From NCBI GenBank assembly GCA_947625775.1, contig CANQPM010000005.1:1-64000 (forward strand): a stretch of DNA of 64,000 bases, in the 5' to 3' direction. The position numbers and the translations under genes are program-made. The stretch comes from an uncultured Lachnospiraceae bacterium (GTDB lineage: Bacteria; Bacillota; Clostridia; Lachnospirales; Lachnospiraceae). Below, one piece after another: positions 42,041 through 50,684 of this stretch (positions are counted from its first letter, which is position 1; each line of letters begins with the position of its first letter). Under the pieces are notes generated by a model. The model had not been told where the DNA came from. It saw only the letters and a list, made by a program, of their open reading frames with translations, and searched no databases.

Positions 42041-43645
42041 ATGAAAAATATTATAAGGAGAAGGAAATTATTTATTTTTGTGTTTATGGCTGCGCTTCTG
42101 CTCTGCGCGGGCGCGGTGTTCGGCGCTTCTAGGGCTTATGCGGCTGAGTCGGACAATGTTATTCTTGAGGGCGTGTATATGGGTGACATAAATCTTTCGG
42201 GAATGACGGCTGACGAGGCGAAGGCGGCGGTAAGTGAATTTGTAAATACGCTGAAACAGAAAAATGTCACTTTCGGCGCGGTAGACGACCATTTTGTAGC
42301 GGTAACGGCGGGCGACCTGGGGCTGAGCTGGGTAAATGAATCGGACATAGACGCGGCGGCGGCTCTTGGCAAAAAGGGAAATATTGTCCAGAGATATAAG
42401 GCGATGCAGGATTTAAAGCATGGCAATAAGGTGTACGACTTGGAGCTTTCGTTTGACGACAACGCAATCAGGACAATTTTGTCGGAGCAGTGCGCGGAAT
42501 ATGACGTACCTGCCATAAACGCTAATATCACCAGTGAAAACGGCGAGCTTGTGATTACAGACGGGCAGCAGGGAAAGGGCGTAAATGTAGAGGAATCGCT
42601 TGAAAAAACCGTAAGCTATCTCACGACGGACTGGGATTATGCTGACGCGTCGATAGATTTGGTTATAGACGTGACTGAGCCGAAGGGCACGGCTGAGGAG
42701 CTTTCAAAGCTTACAGACGTACTTGGCACATACACGACAAGCTATTCTTCGAGCGGCGCTTCCCGTTGCAAGAATGTTGAGAACGGCTGCCGCCTTATAA
42801 ACGGCACGCTGCTTTATCCAGGCGATGAGTTTTCGACATATGACACAATCAAGCCGTTTACGACGGACAACGGATATTATCCAGCGGGCTCATATTTGAA
42901 TGGAAAGGTAGTAGACAGTCTCGGCGGCGGCATCTGCCAGGTTTCCACTACGCTTTATAACGCGGTGCTTTTGGCTGAGCTTGAGGTGACGGAGAGAAAT
43001 AACCATTCGATGATTATAACATATGTCGATCCTTCTATGGATGCGGCGATTGCCGAGTCAGCGGGAAAGGATTTCAGATTTACGAATAATCTTGATAATC
43101 CTGTGTATATAGAAGGGCATACAGAGGGCAAGAAGATAACATTTACCATATACGGCGTGGAGACAAGACCGTCAGACCGTAAGGTGCGCTATGAGAGCGA
43201 GGTGCTTTCCACAAAGCAGCCTGAGTATGAGGAGATTATAGCGGACGGCGGCCAGGGCGTAGGTTATATCAGCGTTCAGTCCGCTCACATAGGGTATACC
43301 GCGCAGCTCTGGAAGATTGTCGAGGAAAACGGCACGGAGGTGAGTCGCGAGGTTATAAATAAGAGCACTTATAAGGCGTCGCCGCGCAGCGCGGTAGTAG
43401 GCGTGAATACTGATAATCCCCTGTATGCAAGCCGTATTCAGGCGGCGATTGATTCGGGGAGCATTGACACCTGCAAGGCGGAGGCGGCTGCAATTAAGGG
43501 CGAGATGGACGCGGCAGCTCAGCAGCAGGCTGACATAGATGCGTATAACCAGGCGCTTTTGGAGCAGCAGGCGGCATTGGAGGCATACAATCAGGCGCTT
43601 TTGCAGCAGCAGCTTTTAGAGCAGCAACAGCAGAATGGACAGTAG
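42041..43645 (+). CDS. VanW-family protein with peptidoglycan-binding-type N-terminal domain
   Basis: A 534-residue exported protein with AGGAG before its ATG. A signal/anchor helix (residues ~9-30) precedes a PG_binding_4-type domain (VYMGDINLSGMTADEAKAAV). The VanW domain follows at ~235-385, with the signature YPGDEFSTYDTIKPFT, LGGGICQVSTTLYNAVL and ERNNHSMIITYV. A region of ~60 residues with YKASPRSAVVGVN follows, then a Gln/Ala-rich tail (AYNQALLEQQAALEAYNQAL). VanW proteins lie in some vancomycin clusters but are common in Clostridia as wall-associated proteins without known reaction. The gene is 16 bases from the AIR-synthase-like gene. Confidence 0.88.
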   Translation: MKNIIRRRKLFIFVFMAALLLCAGAVFGASRAYAAESDNVILEGVYMGDINLSGMTADEAKAAVSEFVNTLKQKNVTFGAVDDHFVAVTAGDLGLSWVNESDIDAAAALGKKGNIVQRYKAMQDLKHGNKVYDLELSFDDNAIRTILSEQCAEYDVPAINANITSENGELVITDGQQGKGVNVEESLEKTVSYLTTDWDYADASIDLVIDVTEPKGTAEELSKLTDVLGTYTTSYSSSGASRCKNVENGCRLINGTLLYPGDEFSTYDTIKPFTTDNGYYPAGSYLNGKVVDSLGGGICQVSTTLYNAVLLAELEVTERNNHSMIITYVDPSMDAAIAESAGKDFRFTNNLDNPVYIEGHTEGKKITFTIYGVETRPSDRKVRYESEVLSTKQPEYEEIIADGGQGVGYISVQSAHIGYTAQLWKIVEENGTEVSREVINKSTYKASPRSAVVGVNTDNPLYASRIQAAIDSGSIDTCKAEAAAIKGEMDAAAQQQADIDAYNQALLEQQAALEAYNQALLQQQLLEQQQQNGQ

Positions 43646-43661
43646 GAGATGGTGATTATAA

Positions 43662-44690
43662 ATGAATTACGGCAAGCTCACGGAGCTTGTTTACAAACGC
43701 TCTGTTGACAAGGTGATAAGGGATATTTCACAGAAAAATATGAGCTTTTATGATGGCGCAGCACTTGGGGCAGACTGCGCCATTTTGCCGTCGGGACTTT
43801 TTAGCGCGAGGGCTCTGGCATCTGGCAGAGATGAAAATGTCGCGGCGCGGGCGTTTTTTGCCGCGTCAAATAATGCATGGGCGGCATTGCGGGAGGAGCC
43901 TGCCGATGCGTATGCCGTTTTGAGCGTTAAGCTGCCTGAAAGATGCCGTGAGATAAAGGCGCGGAGGATTGTAGAGCAGGCAGCGCTTGGCGCGCGGCAG
44001 CTGGGAATACCGATTATGGGTGCGGACGTGAGCGTGCTGCCCTGCGTGAGCGGCATAATTGCCGAGTGTGTGATGAGCGGCAAAGTAAACCAGACAGACG
44101 GCAAAGAAAGGCTTGGAGCGCGGGCGGGCGATGACATTGTGATGACGAACTGGATAGGGCTTGAAGGAACGGCGCTTATAGCGGGAGGCAGCTTTGACAG
44201 GCTGTGTGAGAGATACCCTTCCGATATGATTGAGGAGGCTAGGGGATTCATAAGACATTTTTCGGTAGCGGCGCAGGCACGCGCCGCTGTGGAGGCTGCT
44301 ACCGCCGTTAAGTCCGACGCAGGTTGCATGCTGGCGGCGCGGGAGGGCGGTATTTTCGGGGCTCTCTGGGCGCTTGCCTCTGACAACGGCGTTGGACTGG
44401 TCGCAGACTTAAAGGACATACCTGTAAGGCAGGAAACTATAGAGGTATGTGAATTTTTTGACTTAAATCCATATGAGCTTTTGGCGGGAGGAAGTTTGCT
44501 GATTACGACAACGCGCGGCGCGGAATTGGCGGAGCGTCTTGGCGATAAGGGGATAAACGCCGCTGTGATAGGAAAAATCTGCGAGGGCAATGACAGGATA
44601 GTGCGCCACGGCGAGGAAACGCGTTATCTCGAGCCTGCCAAGGGTGATGAGATTTTCAGGTACTATGAGATTGTGAATAATATGCGCTGA
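43662..44690 (+). CDS. AIR-synthase-related protein (HypE/ThiL/PurM superfamily)
   Basis: A 342-residue soluble protein. The N-terminal ATP-binding half contains GADCAILPSG, and GADVSVLPCV in the middle; the C-terminal half begins with RLGARAGDDIVMTNWIGLEGTAL and holds DAGCMLAAREGGIFGALW. This order is that of PurM-fold ATPases and is closest to the HypE-like and AIR-synthase-related families. True HypE ends in a C-terminal PRxC cysteine for the nickel-iron hydrogenase cyanide; that is absent here (ends NNMR), so the substrate is unknown. It lies between VanW and Lrp genes. Confidence 0.75.
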   Translation: MNYGKLTELVYKRSVDKVIRDISQKNMSFYDGAALGADCAILPSGLFSARALASGRDENVAARAFFAASNNAWAALREEPADAYAVLSVKLPERCREIKARRIVEQAALGARQLGIPIMGADVSVLPCVSGIIAECVMSGKVNQTDGKERLGARAGDDIVMTNWIGLEGTALIAGGSFDRLCERYPSDMIEEARGFIRHFSVAAQARAAVEAATAVKSDAGCMLAAREGGIFGALWALASDNGVGLVADLKDIPVRQETIEVCEFFDLNPYELLAGGSLLITTTRGAELAERLGDKGINAAVIGKICEGNDRIVRHGEETRYLEPAKGDEIFRYYEIVNNMR

Positions 44691-44754
44691 CAGAAAGCAT
44701 ACGGCTCTGCGAAGGGGCGGCGCAGCAGATGGCAGCGCAGGAAAGAGGTAAAAT

Positions 44755-45237
44755 ATGAGAGAGAAAATTTTGACAATAATCGAAAAGAACAGCAGAATTG
44801 ATCTGCGTGAGCTTGCAATCCTTCTTGGCGAGTCCGAAACGGACATTGTAAATGAGATGGAGAAGATGGAGCAGGAGGGAGTAATCTGCGGCTATCACAC
44901 GCTTATCGACTGGGAAAAGACAGATGTGGAGAAGGTGAACGCGCTTATCGAGGTGCGCGTCACGCCGCAGAGGAACAACGGCTTTGACGCTATTGCGGAG
45001 AGGATTTACAAATATCCAGAGGTTCATGCGGTTTACCTTATTTCGGGCGGCTATGACCTGCTTGTCAGCCTTGAGGGGAAATCGCTTAAAGAGGTGTCGC
45101 GCTTTGTCACGGAAAAGCTTTCGACGCAGGAGTCCGTTATCAGCACGGCGACGCACTTTATCCTGAAGAAGTATAAAGACCACGGCACTATTCTGGGCAA
45201 AAAAGAGGTCGATGAAAGGATGCAGGTGACGCCATGA
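44755..45237 (+). CDS. Lrp/AsnC-family transcriptional regulator
   Basis: A 160-residue protein with AAAGAGG before its ATG. The N-terminal winged HTH (KNSRIDLRELAILLGESETD, MEQEGVICGYHTLID) and the C-terminal RAM ligand-binding domain (VHAVYLISGGYDLLVSLEG) are clear. Lrp proteins form octamers and sense amino acids. Its stop overlaps the ATG of the aminotransferase (ATGA at 45234-45237), so it probably controls that gene or responds to its product. Confidence 0.9.
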   Translation: MREKILTIIEKNSRIDLRELAILLGESETDIVNEMEKMEQEGVICGYHTLIDWEKTDVEKVNALIEVRVTPQRNNGFDAIAERIYKYPEVHAVYLISGGYDLLVSLEGKSLKEVSRFVTEKLSTQESVISTATHFILKKYKDHGTILGKKEVDERMQVTP

Positions 45238-46412
45238 GAAATCCGTTATCAAAGACAATCGTAAATATTAAGCCGTCGGGCATAAGGAAGTTTTTTGACA
45301 TAGTGAGCGAGATGAACGATCCCGACGTAATATCGCTTGGCGTAGGCGAGCCCGATTTTGAGACGCCGTGGCATATACGCGACGAGGGTATTTATTCGCT
45401 TGAAAGAGGGCGCACGTTTTATACTTCAAACGCGGGGCTTTTGGAGATGCGCGAGGAGGTCAGCAGGTATTTAAAGAGAAGGTATGACCTTGAATACGCT
45501 GCGCGCAATGAAATGATAGTGACGGTAGGCGGCTCAGAGGCGATAGACATTGCGCTGCGCGCGATGGTAGACGCAGGCGACGAGGTGCTCATACCGCAGC
45601 CAAGCTATGTATCATATGAGCCCTGCGCCGTGCTTGCGGGCGGCAAGCCTGTGATAATCGAGCTAAAGCACGAGAACCAGTTCAGGCTCACGGCAAAAGA
45701 GCTTGAAGATGCGATTACGGATAAGAGCAAAATACTTATACTGCCTTTTCCCAATAATCCGACGGGCGCGATTATGGAGAGGGAGGATTTGGAGGCTATA
45801 GCTGAGGTTATAAAGGAGCACGACCTGTATGTCCTTTCGGACGAGATTTATTCGGAGCTGTGCTACACGGACAAACACGTTTCGATTGCGAATATCGACG
45901 GAATGTGGGAACGCACGGTTTTGATAAACGGCTTTTCAAAATCTTATGCAATGACAGGCTGGCGGCTTGGCTATGCGTGCGGTCCAGAGAAGATTATCGA
46001 GCAGATGTACAAAATACACCAGTTCTGCATTATGTGCGCTCCGACGACATCACAGTATGCGGCGATTGACGCGCTGCGAAACGGCGACGACGACGTGAAA
46101 ATGATGCGCGAGGCATACAACCAGAGGAGACGTTTCCTCGTGCATGCATTTAAGGAGATGGGGCTTGAATGTTTTGAGCCGTTCGGCGCGTTTTACATAT
46201 TCCCGTGCATAAAGGAATTCGGAATGACGAGCGATGAGTTTGCGACAAGATTTCTGCAGGAGGAAAAGGTCGCTGTAGTGCCAGGTACGGCGTTTGGCAG
46301 CAGCGGTGAAGGATTTATAAGGATTTCGTATGCGTATTCGCTTGAAAAGCTGAAGGTTGCGGTCGGAAGACTTGAGCATTTTGTAAAGCATCTGCGGGAG
46401 AGCGGGAAATAA
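45234..46412 (+). CDS. Class I/II PLP-dependent aminotransferase
   Basis: A 392-residue enzyme of fold type I. Signatures: SLGVGEPDFETPWHI near the N-terminus, YTSNAGLLEMREEVS, PFPNNPTGAIM with the PLP-binding Asn, VLSDEIYSELCY with the Asp/Tyr contacts, and GFSKSYAMTGWRLGY with the Schiff-base Lys. It is of the aspartate aminotransferase I-gamma/PatA group; the amino-donor cannot be told. Coupled to lrp, it likely serves amino-acid catabolism or biosynthesis under Lrp control. Palindrome B follows. Confidence 0.92.
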   Translation: MRNPLSKTIVNIKPSGIRKFFDIVSEMNDPDVISLGVGEPDFETPWHIRDEGIYSLERGRTFYTSNAGLLEMREEVSRYLKRRYDLEYAARNEMIVTVGGSEAIDIALRAMVDAGDEVLIPQPSYVSYEPCAVLAGGKPVIIELKHENQFRLTAKELEDAITDKSKILILPFPNNPTGAIMEREDLEAIAEVIKEHDLYVLSDEIYSELCYTDKHVSIANIDGMWERTVLINGFSKSYAMTGWRLGYACGPEKIIEQMYKIHQFCIMCAPTTSQYAAIDALRNGDDDVKMMREAYNQRRRFLVHAFKEMGLECFEPFGAFYIFPCIKEFGMTSDEFATRFLQEEKVAVVPGTAFGSSGEGFIRISYAYSLEKLKVAVGRLEHFVKHLRESGK

Positions 46413-46458
46413 AAGGGAAATAAAAAGCGGTGTGAGAATTATTTTTTTGATGTGAGAT

Positions 46459-46561
46459 GCGGGGCTGTCGTAATAAGGATTAATTGTACAGGATATGGTA
46501 TTGTGCCTAAATTATGTGAAACTATATCTTGTGATTGTATTCCTTAATGTGGCAGCCCCGC
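46459..46561. repeat. ~100-bp palindromic element, copy B, between convergent genes
   Basis: The outer arms GCGGGGCTGTCGTAATAAGG and TTCCTTAATGTGGCAGCCCC (near complements) enclose about 55 bases with a weaker inner pair (GATATGGTA / ACTATATC). Reverse complemented, it lines up with the element at 22786-22889: the shared pattern is GGG-TGCC-CA--AAGG-ATA, then CACAA-ATATAGT, and at the other end TTAATCC-T. It separates the aminotransferase (+) from the AAA/nuclease gene (-). Confidence 0.7.
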
Positions 46562-46616
46562 GCTGATTTGTGCAGAAGATAAACTAAAACAGATTGACAG
46601 TTTGGCAAAGTGCGCA

Positions 46617-48191
46617 TTATTTTTCAACTTTTTCAATAATGCAGCTATGGCGCTTATTTTTATCAGCCTTGCTATAGCTGATTGCGACGAGCATAATTTC
46701 ACCGCTATAGCCTTCAAGCGCCTGCGCATACTGTCTGTTCTTTATTTGCTGTATGGCTGTGTCGGCGGCTTCGTCATATTTTAATTCCACAATTAACGCT
46801 GGCTTTGGCGAGTGCGGAAGGGGCAGAAATATGATATCTGCAAAGCCTTTGCCTGCGGGGAATTCCCGTATAAGCCTGTAATCCTTCCGCGCGCTGTAAT
46901 ATGCAAGCCCGATGGCACAGCTTAAAGAATTTTCATCATTGTATGTCAAAATAGACGCCGCCTCCATATGCGCCTTATCAAGCGCCTCGGCGACTTCCCT
47001 TTCATTGCCGCTTAATGTATCTGACAGCAGCTTTTCAGAGGCTTTGAGGATTTGCATAACATCAGACCAGCCGCCGACGCTCATAGCGTTTTCAAATTCC
47101 CTGATTATTTCCTTGTTGGGAATAAAAGCCTCCTCTGTCTGTGCGTCATATCCAAGATAGCCAAGATGAATCAGCAAAGTCAAAACATCATCCTTCACCT
47201 TGAAGCTGCGCATATCATTTTGAAAGCTCAGCGTATTGACTTTGATGCGTTCGCCGCTGAGCATCTGTATTATAGAGCCTCTTAGACCGTCAAAATCCAT
47301 GTCAATATATATTTTCAGCGCATCATATGTTTCAGTGGAAGCCCAATAGCTTGAAAAGCTCTTAAAGCTCATAGCGGACACTACAGAGCGCGGATTGTAA
47401 ATGTGTTTGAAATTTTTGAACATGTAGCCGTCATACCAGCTGCTTGTTTCGGTATAATCCATGTCAAATCTCTGGCACAGTGCCTTTACCTCGTCCTGAG
47501 TAAATCCCGTATATTCCTCCAAATCATATTGTCCAGTCATTGAATGTTCGCTGAACATATTCAGCGCGGAGTGCTGTCCGTATTTTTTTACAGGCAGAAT
47601 ACCTGTCATATAGGCAAGCGCCACATAGGGCTGATCCTTCAGAAGGCTGCGCAGAAAATCAAGGTATTGCTTTTGCAGAGCCTCGGATTCCTGCCGCTCA
47701 CGCATCACGCAGTCCCATTCGTCAATCAGAAAGATAAACTGTTTATCAGCCTTTGCATAAATTTTTTCGAGCGCCTCAGCTAAAATAACAGTCCGTTCCG
47801 AAAACAGGCTTCCATAGGCTTCCTGCAGTTCATCAAGGACAGCATGCTCTAAATATTTCGTCATATTATTGGCATCTGTCCTGAGAAGAAAATGCTGCAT
47901 ATTCAAATAAATCACATCATATTTATTCAGATATTTTGGGAAGGTTTTTGTGCCAGTGATTTTGAGTCCGCTAAATAAATCCATCGAGTCGCAGCCGCAG
48001 CTATAGTAGGCAGCGAGCATTTCAAGCGCCATAGATTTGCCGAAGCGTCTCGGTCTGCTGACGCAGATATATTTTTGCTTTGTATTCAGGCAGGAGTTTG
48101 TATATTCAATCAGTCCTGTTTTATCTACATAAATCTGAGAATTGAGCGCTTCCTGAAAACCTCTGTTTTTAGGATTTAAATAAATTCCCAT
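46617..48191 (-). CDS. AAA-ATPase-like protein with PD-(D/E)XK nuclease domain
   Basis: A 524-residue protein. The N-terminal part is a P-loop ATPase of the AAA-ATPase_like (PF09820-type) group: YVDKTGLIEYTNSCLNTKQK, the loop RPRRFGKSMALEML (Walker A), IFLIDEWDCVM (Walker B). The C-terminal ~100 residues are a PD-(D/E)XK domain of the kind known in this family (FPAGKGFADIIFLPL, ALIVELKYDEAADTAIQQI with E-L-K). These proteins are abundant in gut Firmicutes and Bacteroidetes, with a suspected but unproved defence or mobile-DNA role. It is soluble. The frame is intact, unlike the related gene at 53381. Confidence 0.88.
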   Translation of the reverse strand: MGIYLNPKNRGFQEALNSQIYVDKTGLIEYTNSCLNTKQKYICVSRPRRFGKSMALEMLAAYYSCGCDSMDLFSGLKITGTKTFPKYLNKYDVIYLNMQHFLLRTDANNMTKYLEHAVLDELQEAYGSLFSERTVILAEALEKIYAKADKQFIFLIDEWDCVMRERQESEALQKQYLDFLRSLLKDQPYVALAYMTGILPVKKYGQHSALNMFSEHSMTGQYDLEEYTGFTQDEVKALCQRFDMDYTETSSWYDGYMFKNFKHIYNPRSVVSAMSFKSFSSYWASTETYDALKIYIDMDFDGLRGSIIQMLSGERIKVNTLSFQNDMRSFKVKDDVLTLLIHLGYLGYDAQTEEAFIPNKEIIREFENAMSVGGWSDVMQILKASEKLLSDTLSGNEREVAEALDKAHMEAASILTYNDENSLSCAIGLAYYSARKDYRLIREFPAGKGFADIIFLPLPHSPKPALIVELKYDEAADTAIQQIKNRQYAQALEGYSGEIMLVAISYSKADKNKRHSCIIEKVEK

Positions 48192-48485
48192 ATGAAGATA
48201 CCTCCATGCTCCAAAGCCGCTCAGCAGTATTTTAGCCGGCAGCGGTTTAGGTGTTTTTCTATATTATATAAAAACAAAATTGATTTAACAAGGGCTTTGA
48301 TGCTGATGTTATTGTAAATATGAGTGTTTTTCTGTATAATAAAAGCGTCAGAAAATTATAATGACGGCGCTTTAGAGTATTGAATACTTTGCAGTATTGT
48401 TTCTATAACTGTAAATTGTTGGCTGCTTTTTACAATGCTGTTTGGGCGTATATACATATATATCTGATAGAATGGAGATTTGATT

Positions 48486-48989
48486 ATGAATATAGTGCTT
48501 TATCAGCCCGAAATCCCTGCCAATACGGGAAATATAGGCAGAACATGTGTCGCGACCAATACTGTGCTTCATTTAATTGAGCCGCTGGGCTTCCGGCTTA
48601 CGGGCAAGGAGCTTAGGCGCGCGGGAATGGATTACTGGGAGCATTTGGACGTGCGAAGGTATATGAATTTTGAGGAATTTATGGAGAAAAATTTTGCGGC
48701 AGGCAAAGACGCAAGACTTTGGCTTGCCACTACGAAGGCAAAGCAGGTGTATACAGATGTGCATTACGGTGAGAATGACTTCATTATGTTTGGAAAGGAA
48801 AGCGCAGGAATACCCGAAGAAATACTTGTTGAAAATCAGGACGGGTGCATACGCATACCAATGCTTGACAAAATACGCAGCTTGAATCTTTCAAACAGCG
48901 TGAGCATAGTGCTCTATGAGGCGCTGCGGCAACAGAACTTTGCGGGAATGAGGCTGGAGGGGGAGCTACACAGGCTGGAATGGAAATAA
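48486..48989 (+). CDS. trmL: tRNA (cytidine/uridine-34 2'-O)-methyltransferase TrmL
   Basis: About 167 residues from the ATG at 48486, GGAG nine bases upstream. It is a complete minimal SPOUT enzyme: NIVLYQPEIPANTGNIGRTC at the N-terminus, FGKESAGIPEEIL in motif 2, and IPMLDKIRSLNLSNSVSIVL in motif 3, the trefoil knot that binds SAM. TrmL methylates the wobble ribose of tRNA-Leu isoacceptors. Length is typical. Confidence 0.93.
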   Translation: MNIVLYQPEIPANTGNIGRTCVATNTVLHLIEPLGFRLTGKELRRAGMDYWEHLDVRRYMNFEEFMEKNFAAGKDARLWLATTKAKQVYTDVHYGENDFIMFGKESAGIPEEILVENQDGCIRIPMLDKIRSLNLSNSVSIVLYEALRQQNFAGMRLEGELHRLEWK

Positions 48990-49110
48990 CGGCAATTTTC
49001 ACAATAAATTCAGTGCATTTTATACAATGAAAAATCCGTGAAAACCCTATATACTATATTTATGTAAGATTGTTGATTGGTGCGGCGGCGCACACGGAAA
49101 TGAGGTAAAA

Positions 49111-50583
49111 ATGTATTATATAGGAGTTGACCTTGGCACTTCCGCGGTAAAGCTTTTGCTGATGGAAGGAAACGGCAGAATCGCAAATATTGTATCAAAG
49201 GAGTATCCGCTGTATTTCCCGAATGTCGGCTGGAGTGAGCAAAAGCCCGAGGACTGGTGGGATGCCGTGCTTGCGGGCTTAAAGGAGCTGACGGAGGGCT
49301 TTGACAAGTCAAAAGTAGCAGGCATAAGCTTTGGCGGACAGATGCACGGGCTTGTCATGCTTGACAGCGAGGACAATGTTATCCGCCCCGCGATTCTCTG
49401 GAACGACGGCAGAACACAGAAGGAAACTGATTATCTGAACAATGTTATCGGCAAGGACAAGCTTTCAAAATATACCGCAAACATAGCGTTTACAGGCTTT
49501 ACAGCGCCTAAGATTCTGTGGGTGAAAAACAATGAGCCTGAAAATTTCGCAAGGATAAGCAAGATAATGCTCCCCAAGGATTACATAGCGTATAAGCTTT
49601 CGGGAAGCTTCTGCACGGATTTTTCAGACGCGTCAGGGATGCTTCTGCTTGACGTGGAGCATAAGTGCTGGTCTGAAGAAATGCTTGAAATCTGCGGCAT
49701 TAAAAAGAAACAGATGCCAAAGCTCTATGAAAGCTATGAGGCGGTCGGCACTTTAAAGGCAGATATAGCGGCGCGGCTTGGACTTCCCGCGACAGTCAAA
49801 ATCGCGGCGGGCGCGGGCGACAACGCGGCGGCGGCAGTCGGCACAGGCACGGTCGGCGACGCTATGTGTAACATCTCGCTCGGCACAAGCGGCACGATTT
49901 TCATATCAAGCAACAAATTCGGCGTAGACAAGAATAACGCGCTCCACAGCTTTGCGCACGCGAACGGTAAGTATCACCTTATGGGCTGCATGCTCAGCGC
50001 GGCATCGTGCAATAAGTGGTTTATGGAAGACATTCTTCGCACAAAGGAGTTTGCCAATGAGCAGGCGGCGATAACAGATGATATGCTTGGAAATAACCAC
50101 GTATATTTTTTGCCGTATCTTATGGGCGAGCGCTCGCCGCACAATGACGCCAACGCACGCGGCACGTTTATCGGCATGACAATGGACACGGGCAGGGCGG
50201 ATCTTTATCAGGCTGTTTTGGAGGGCGTGGCGTTTGCGATACGCGACTCGTTTGAAGTGGCAAAGAGCCTTGGTATTGACATAAAGGCGTCGAAAATCTG
50301 CGGCGGCGGCGCAAAGAGCCCGCTTTGGAGAAAGATATTTGCAAATGTGCTTAATATACGACTTGACATAATCGAGAGTGAGGAGGGACCAGGTTACGGC
50401 GGAGCGATTCTTGCGGCGGTGGCGTGCGGAGAGTATTCGACTGTAGAGGAGGCTGCCGATAAGCTTGTGAAGGTTATAGACAGCGTGGAGCCTGACGCGG
50501 AGCTTGCGGCGCGGTATGAGGAGAGATACCGCAGGTTCAGGCAGATTTATCCCGCGGTTAAGGAGTTGTTTCCGAAGCTTTGA
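49111..50583 (+). CDS. xylB: Xylulokinase
   Basis: A 490-residue FGGY-family sugar kinase. YYIGVDLGTSAVKLLLMEG holds the phosphate-1 loop; GISFGGQMHGLVML and ILWNDGRTQKET are xylulokinase-specific; catalytic Asp is in GAGDNAAAAVGTG; the C-terminal ATP site shows ICGGGAKSPLWRKI. It phosphorylates D-xylulose to D-xylulose 5-phosphate for the pentose phosphate pathway and would use both xylose and arabinose carbon that the GH43-GH51 pair releases. No xylA or transporter is next to it. A strong terminator follows. Confidence 0.94.
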   Translation: MYYIGVDLGTSAVKLLLMEGNGRIANIVSKEYPLYFPNVGWSEQKPEDWWDAVLAGLKELTEGFDKSKVAGISFGGQMHGLVMLDSEDNVIRPAILWNDGRTQKETDYLNNVIGKDKLSKYTANIAFTGFTAPKILWVKNNEPENFARISKIMLPKDYIAYKLSGSFCTDFSDASGMLLLDVEHKCWSEEMLEICGIKKKQMPKLYESYEAVGTLKADIAARLGLPATVKIAAGAGDNAAAAVGTGTVGDAMCNISLGTSGTIFISSNKFGVDKNNALHSFAHANGKYHLMGCMLSAASCNKWFMEDILRTKEFANEQAAITDDMLGNNHVYFLPYLMGERSPHNDANARGTFIGMTMDTGRADLYQAVLEGVAFAIRDSFEVAKSLGIDIKASKICGGGAKSPLWRKIFANVLNIRLDIIESEEGPGYGGAILAAVACGEYSTVEEAADKLVKVIDSVEPDAELAARYEERYRRFRQIYPAVKELFPKL

Positions 50584-50615
50584 CGGCGCTGGCTGATGAT
50601 ATATAATGAGCGGTT

Positions 50616-50664
50616 ATCCCCGCTGCGTATTTGAAGGAATGGCAAATATGCGGCGGGGATTTTT
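50616..50664 (+). terminator. Strong intrinsic terminator after xylB
   Basis: ATCCCCGCTGCGTATTTG and CAAATATGCGGCGGGGAT pair over 18 bases (two G-U-type pairs), with a 9-base loop and TTTTT immediately after. It cleanly separates xylB from nagA. Confidence 0.85.
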
Positions 50665-50684
50665 AGACGGCGGAATGGAGGTCT

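Noticed and set aside
43748-44590. 280-codon minus-strand frame
   Set aside because: Antisense of the AIR-synthase-like gene, low-complexity Ala/Ser/Pro composition, no ribosome site.
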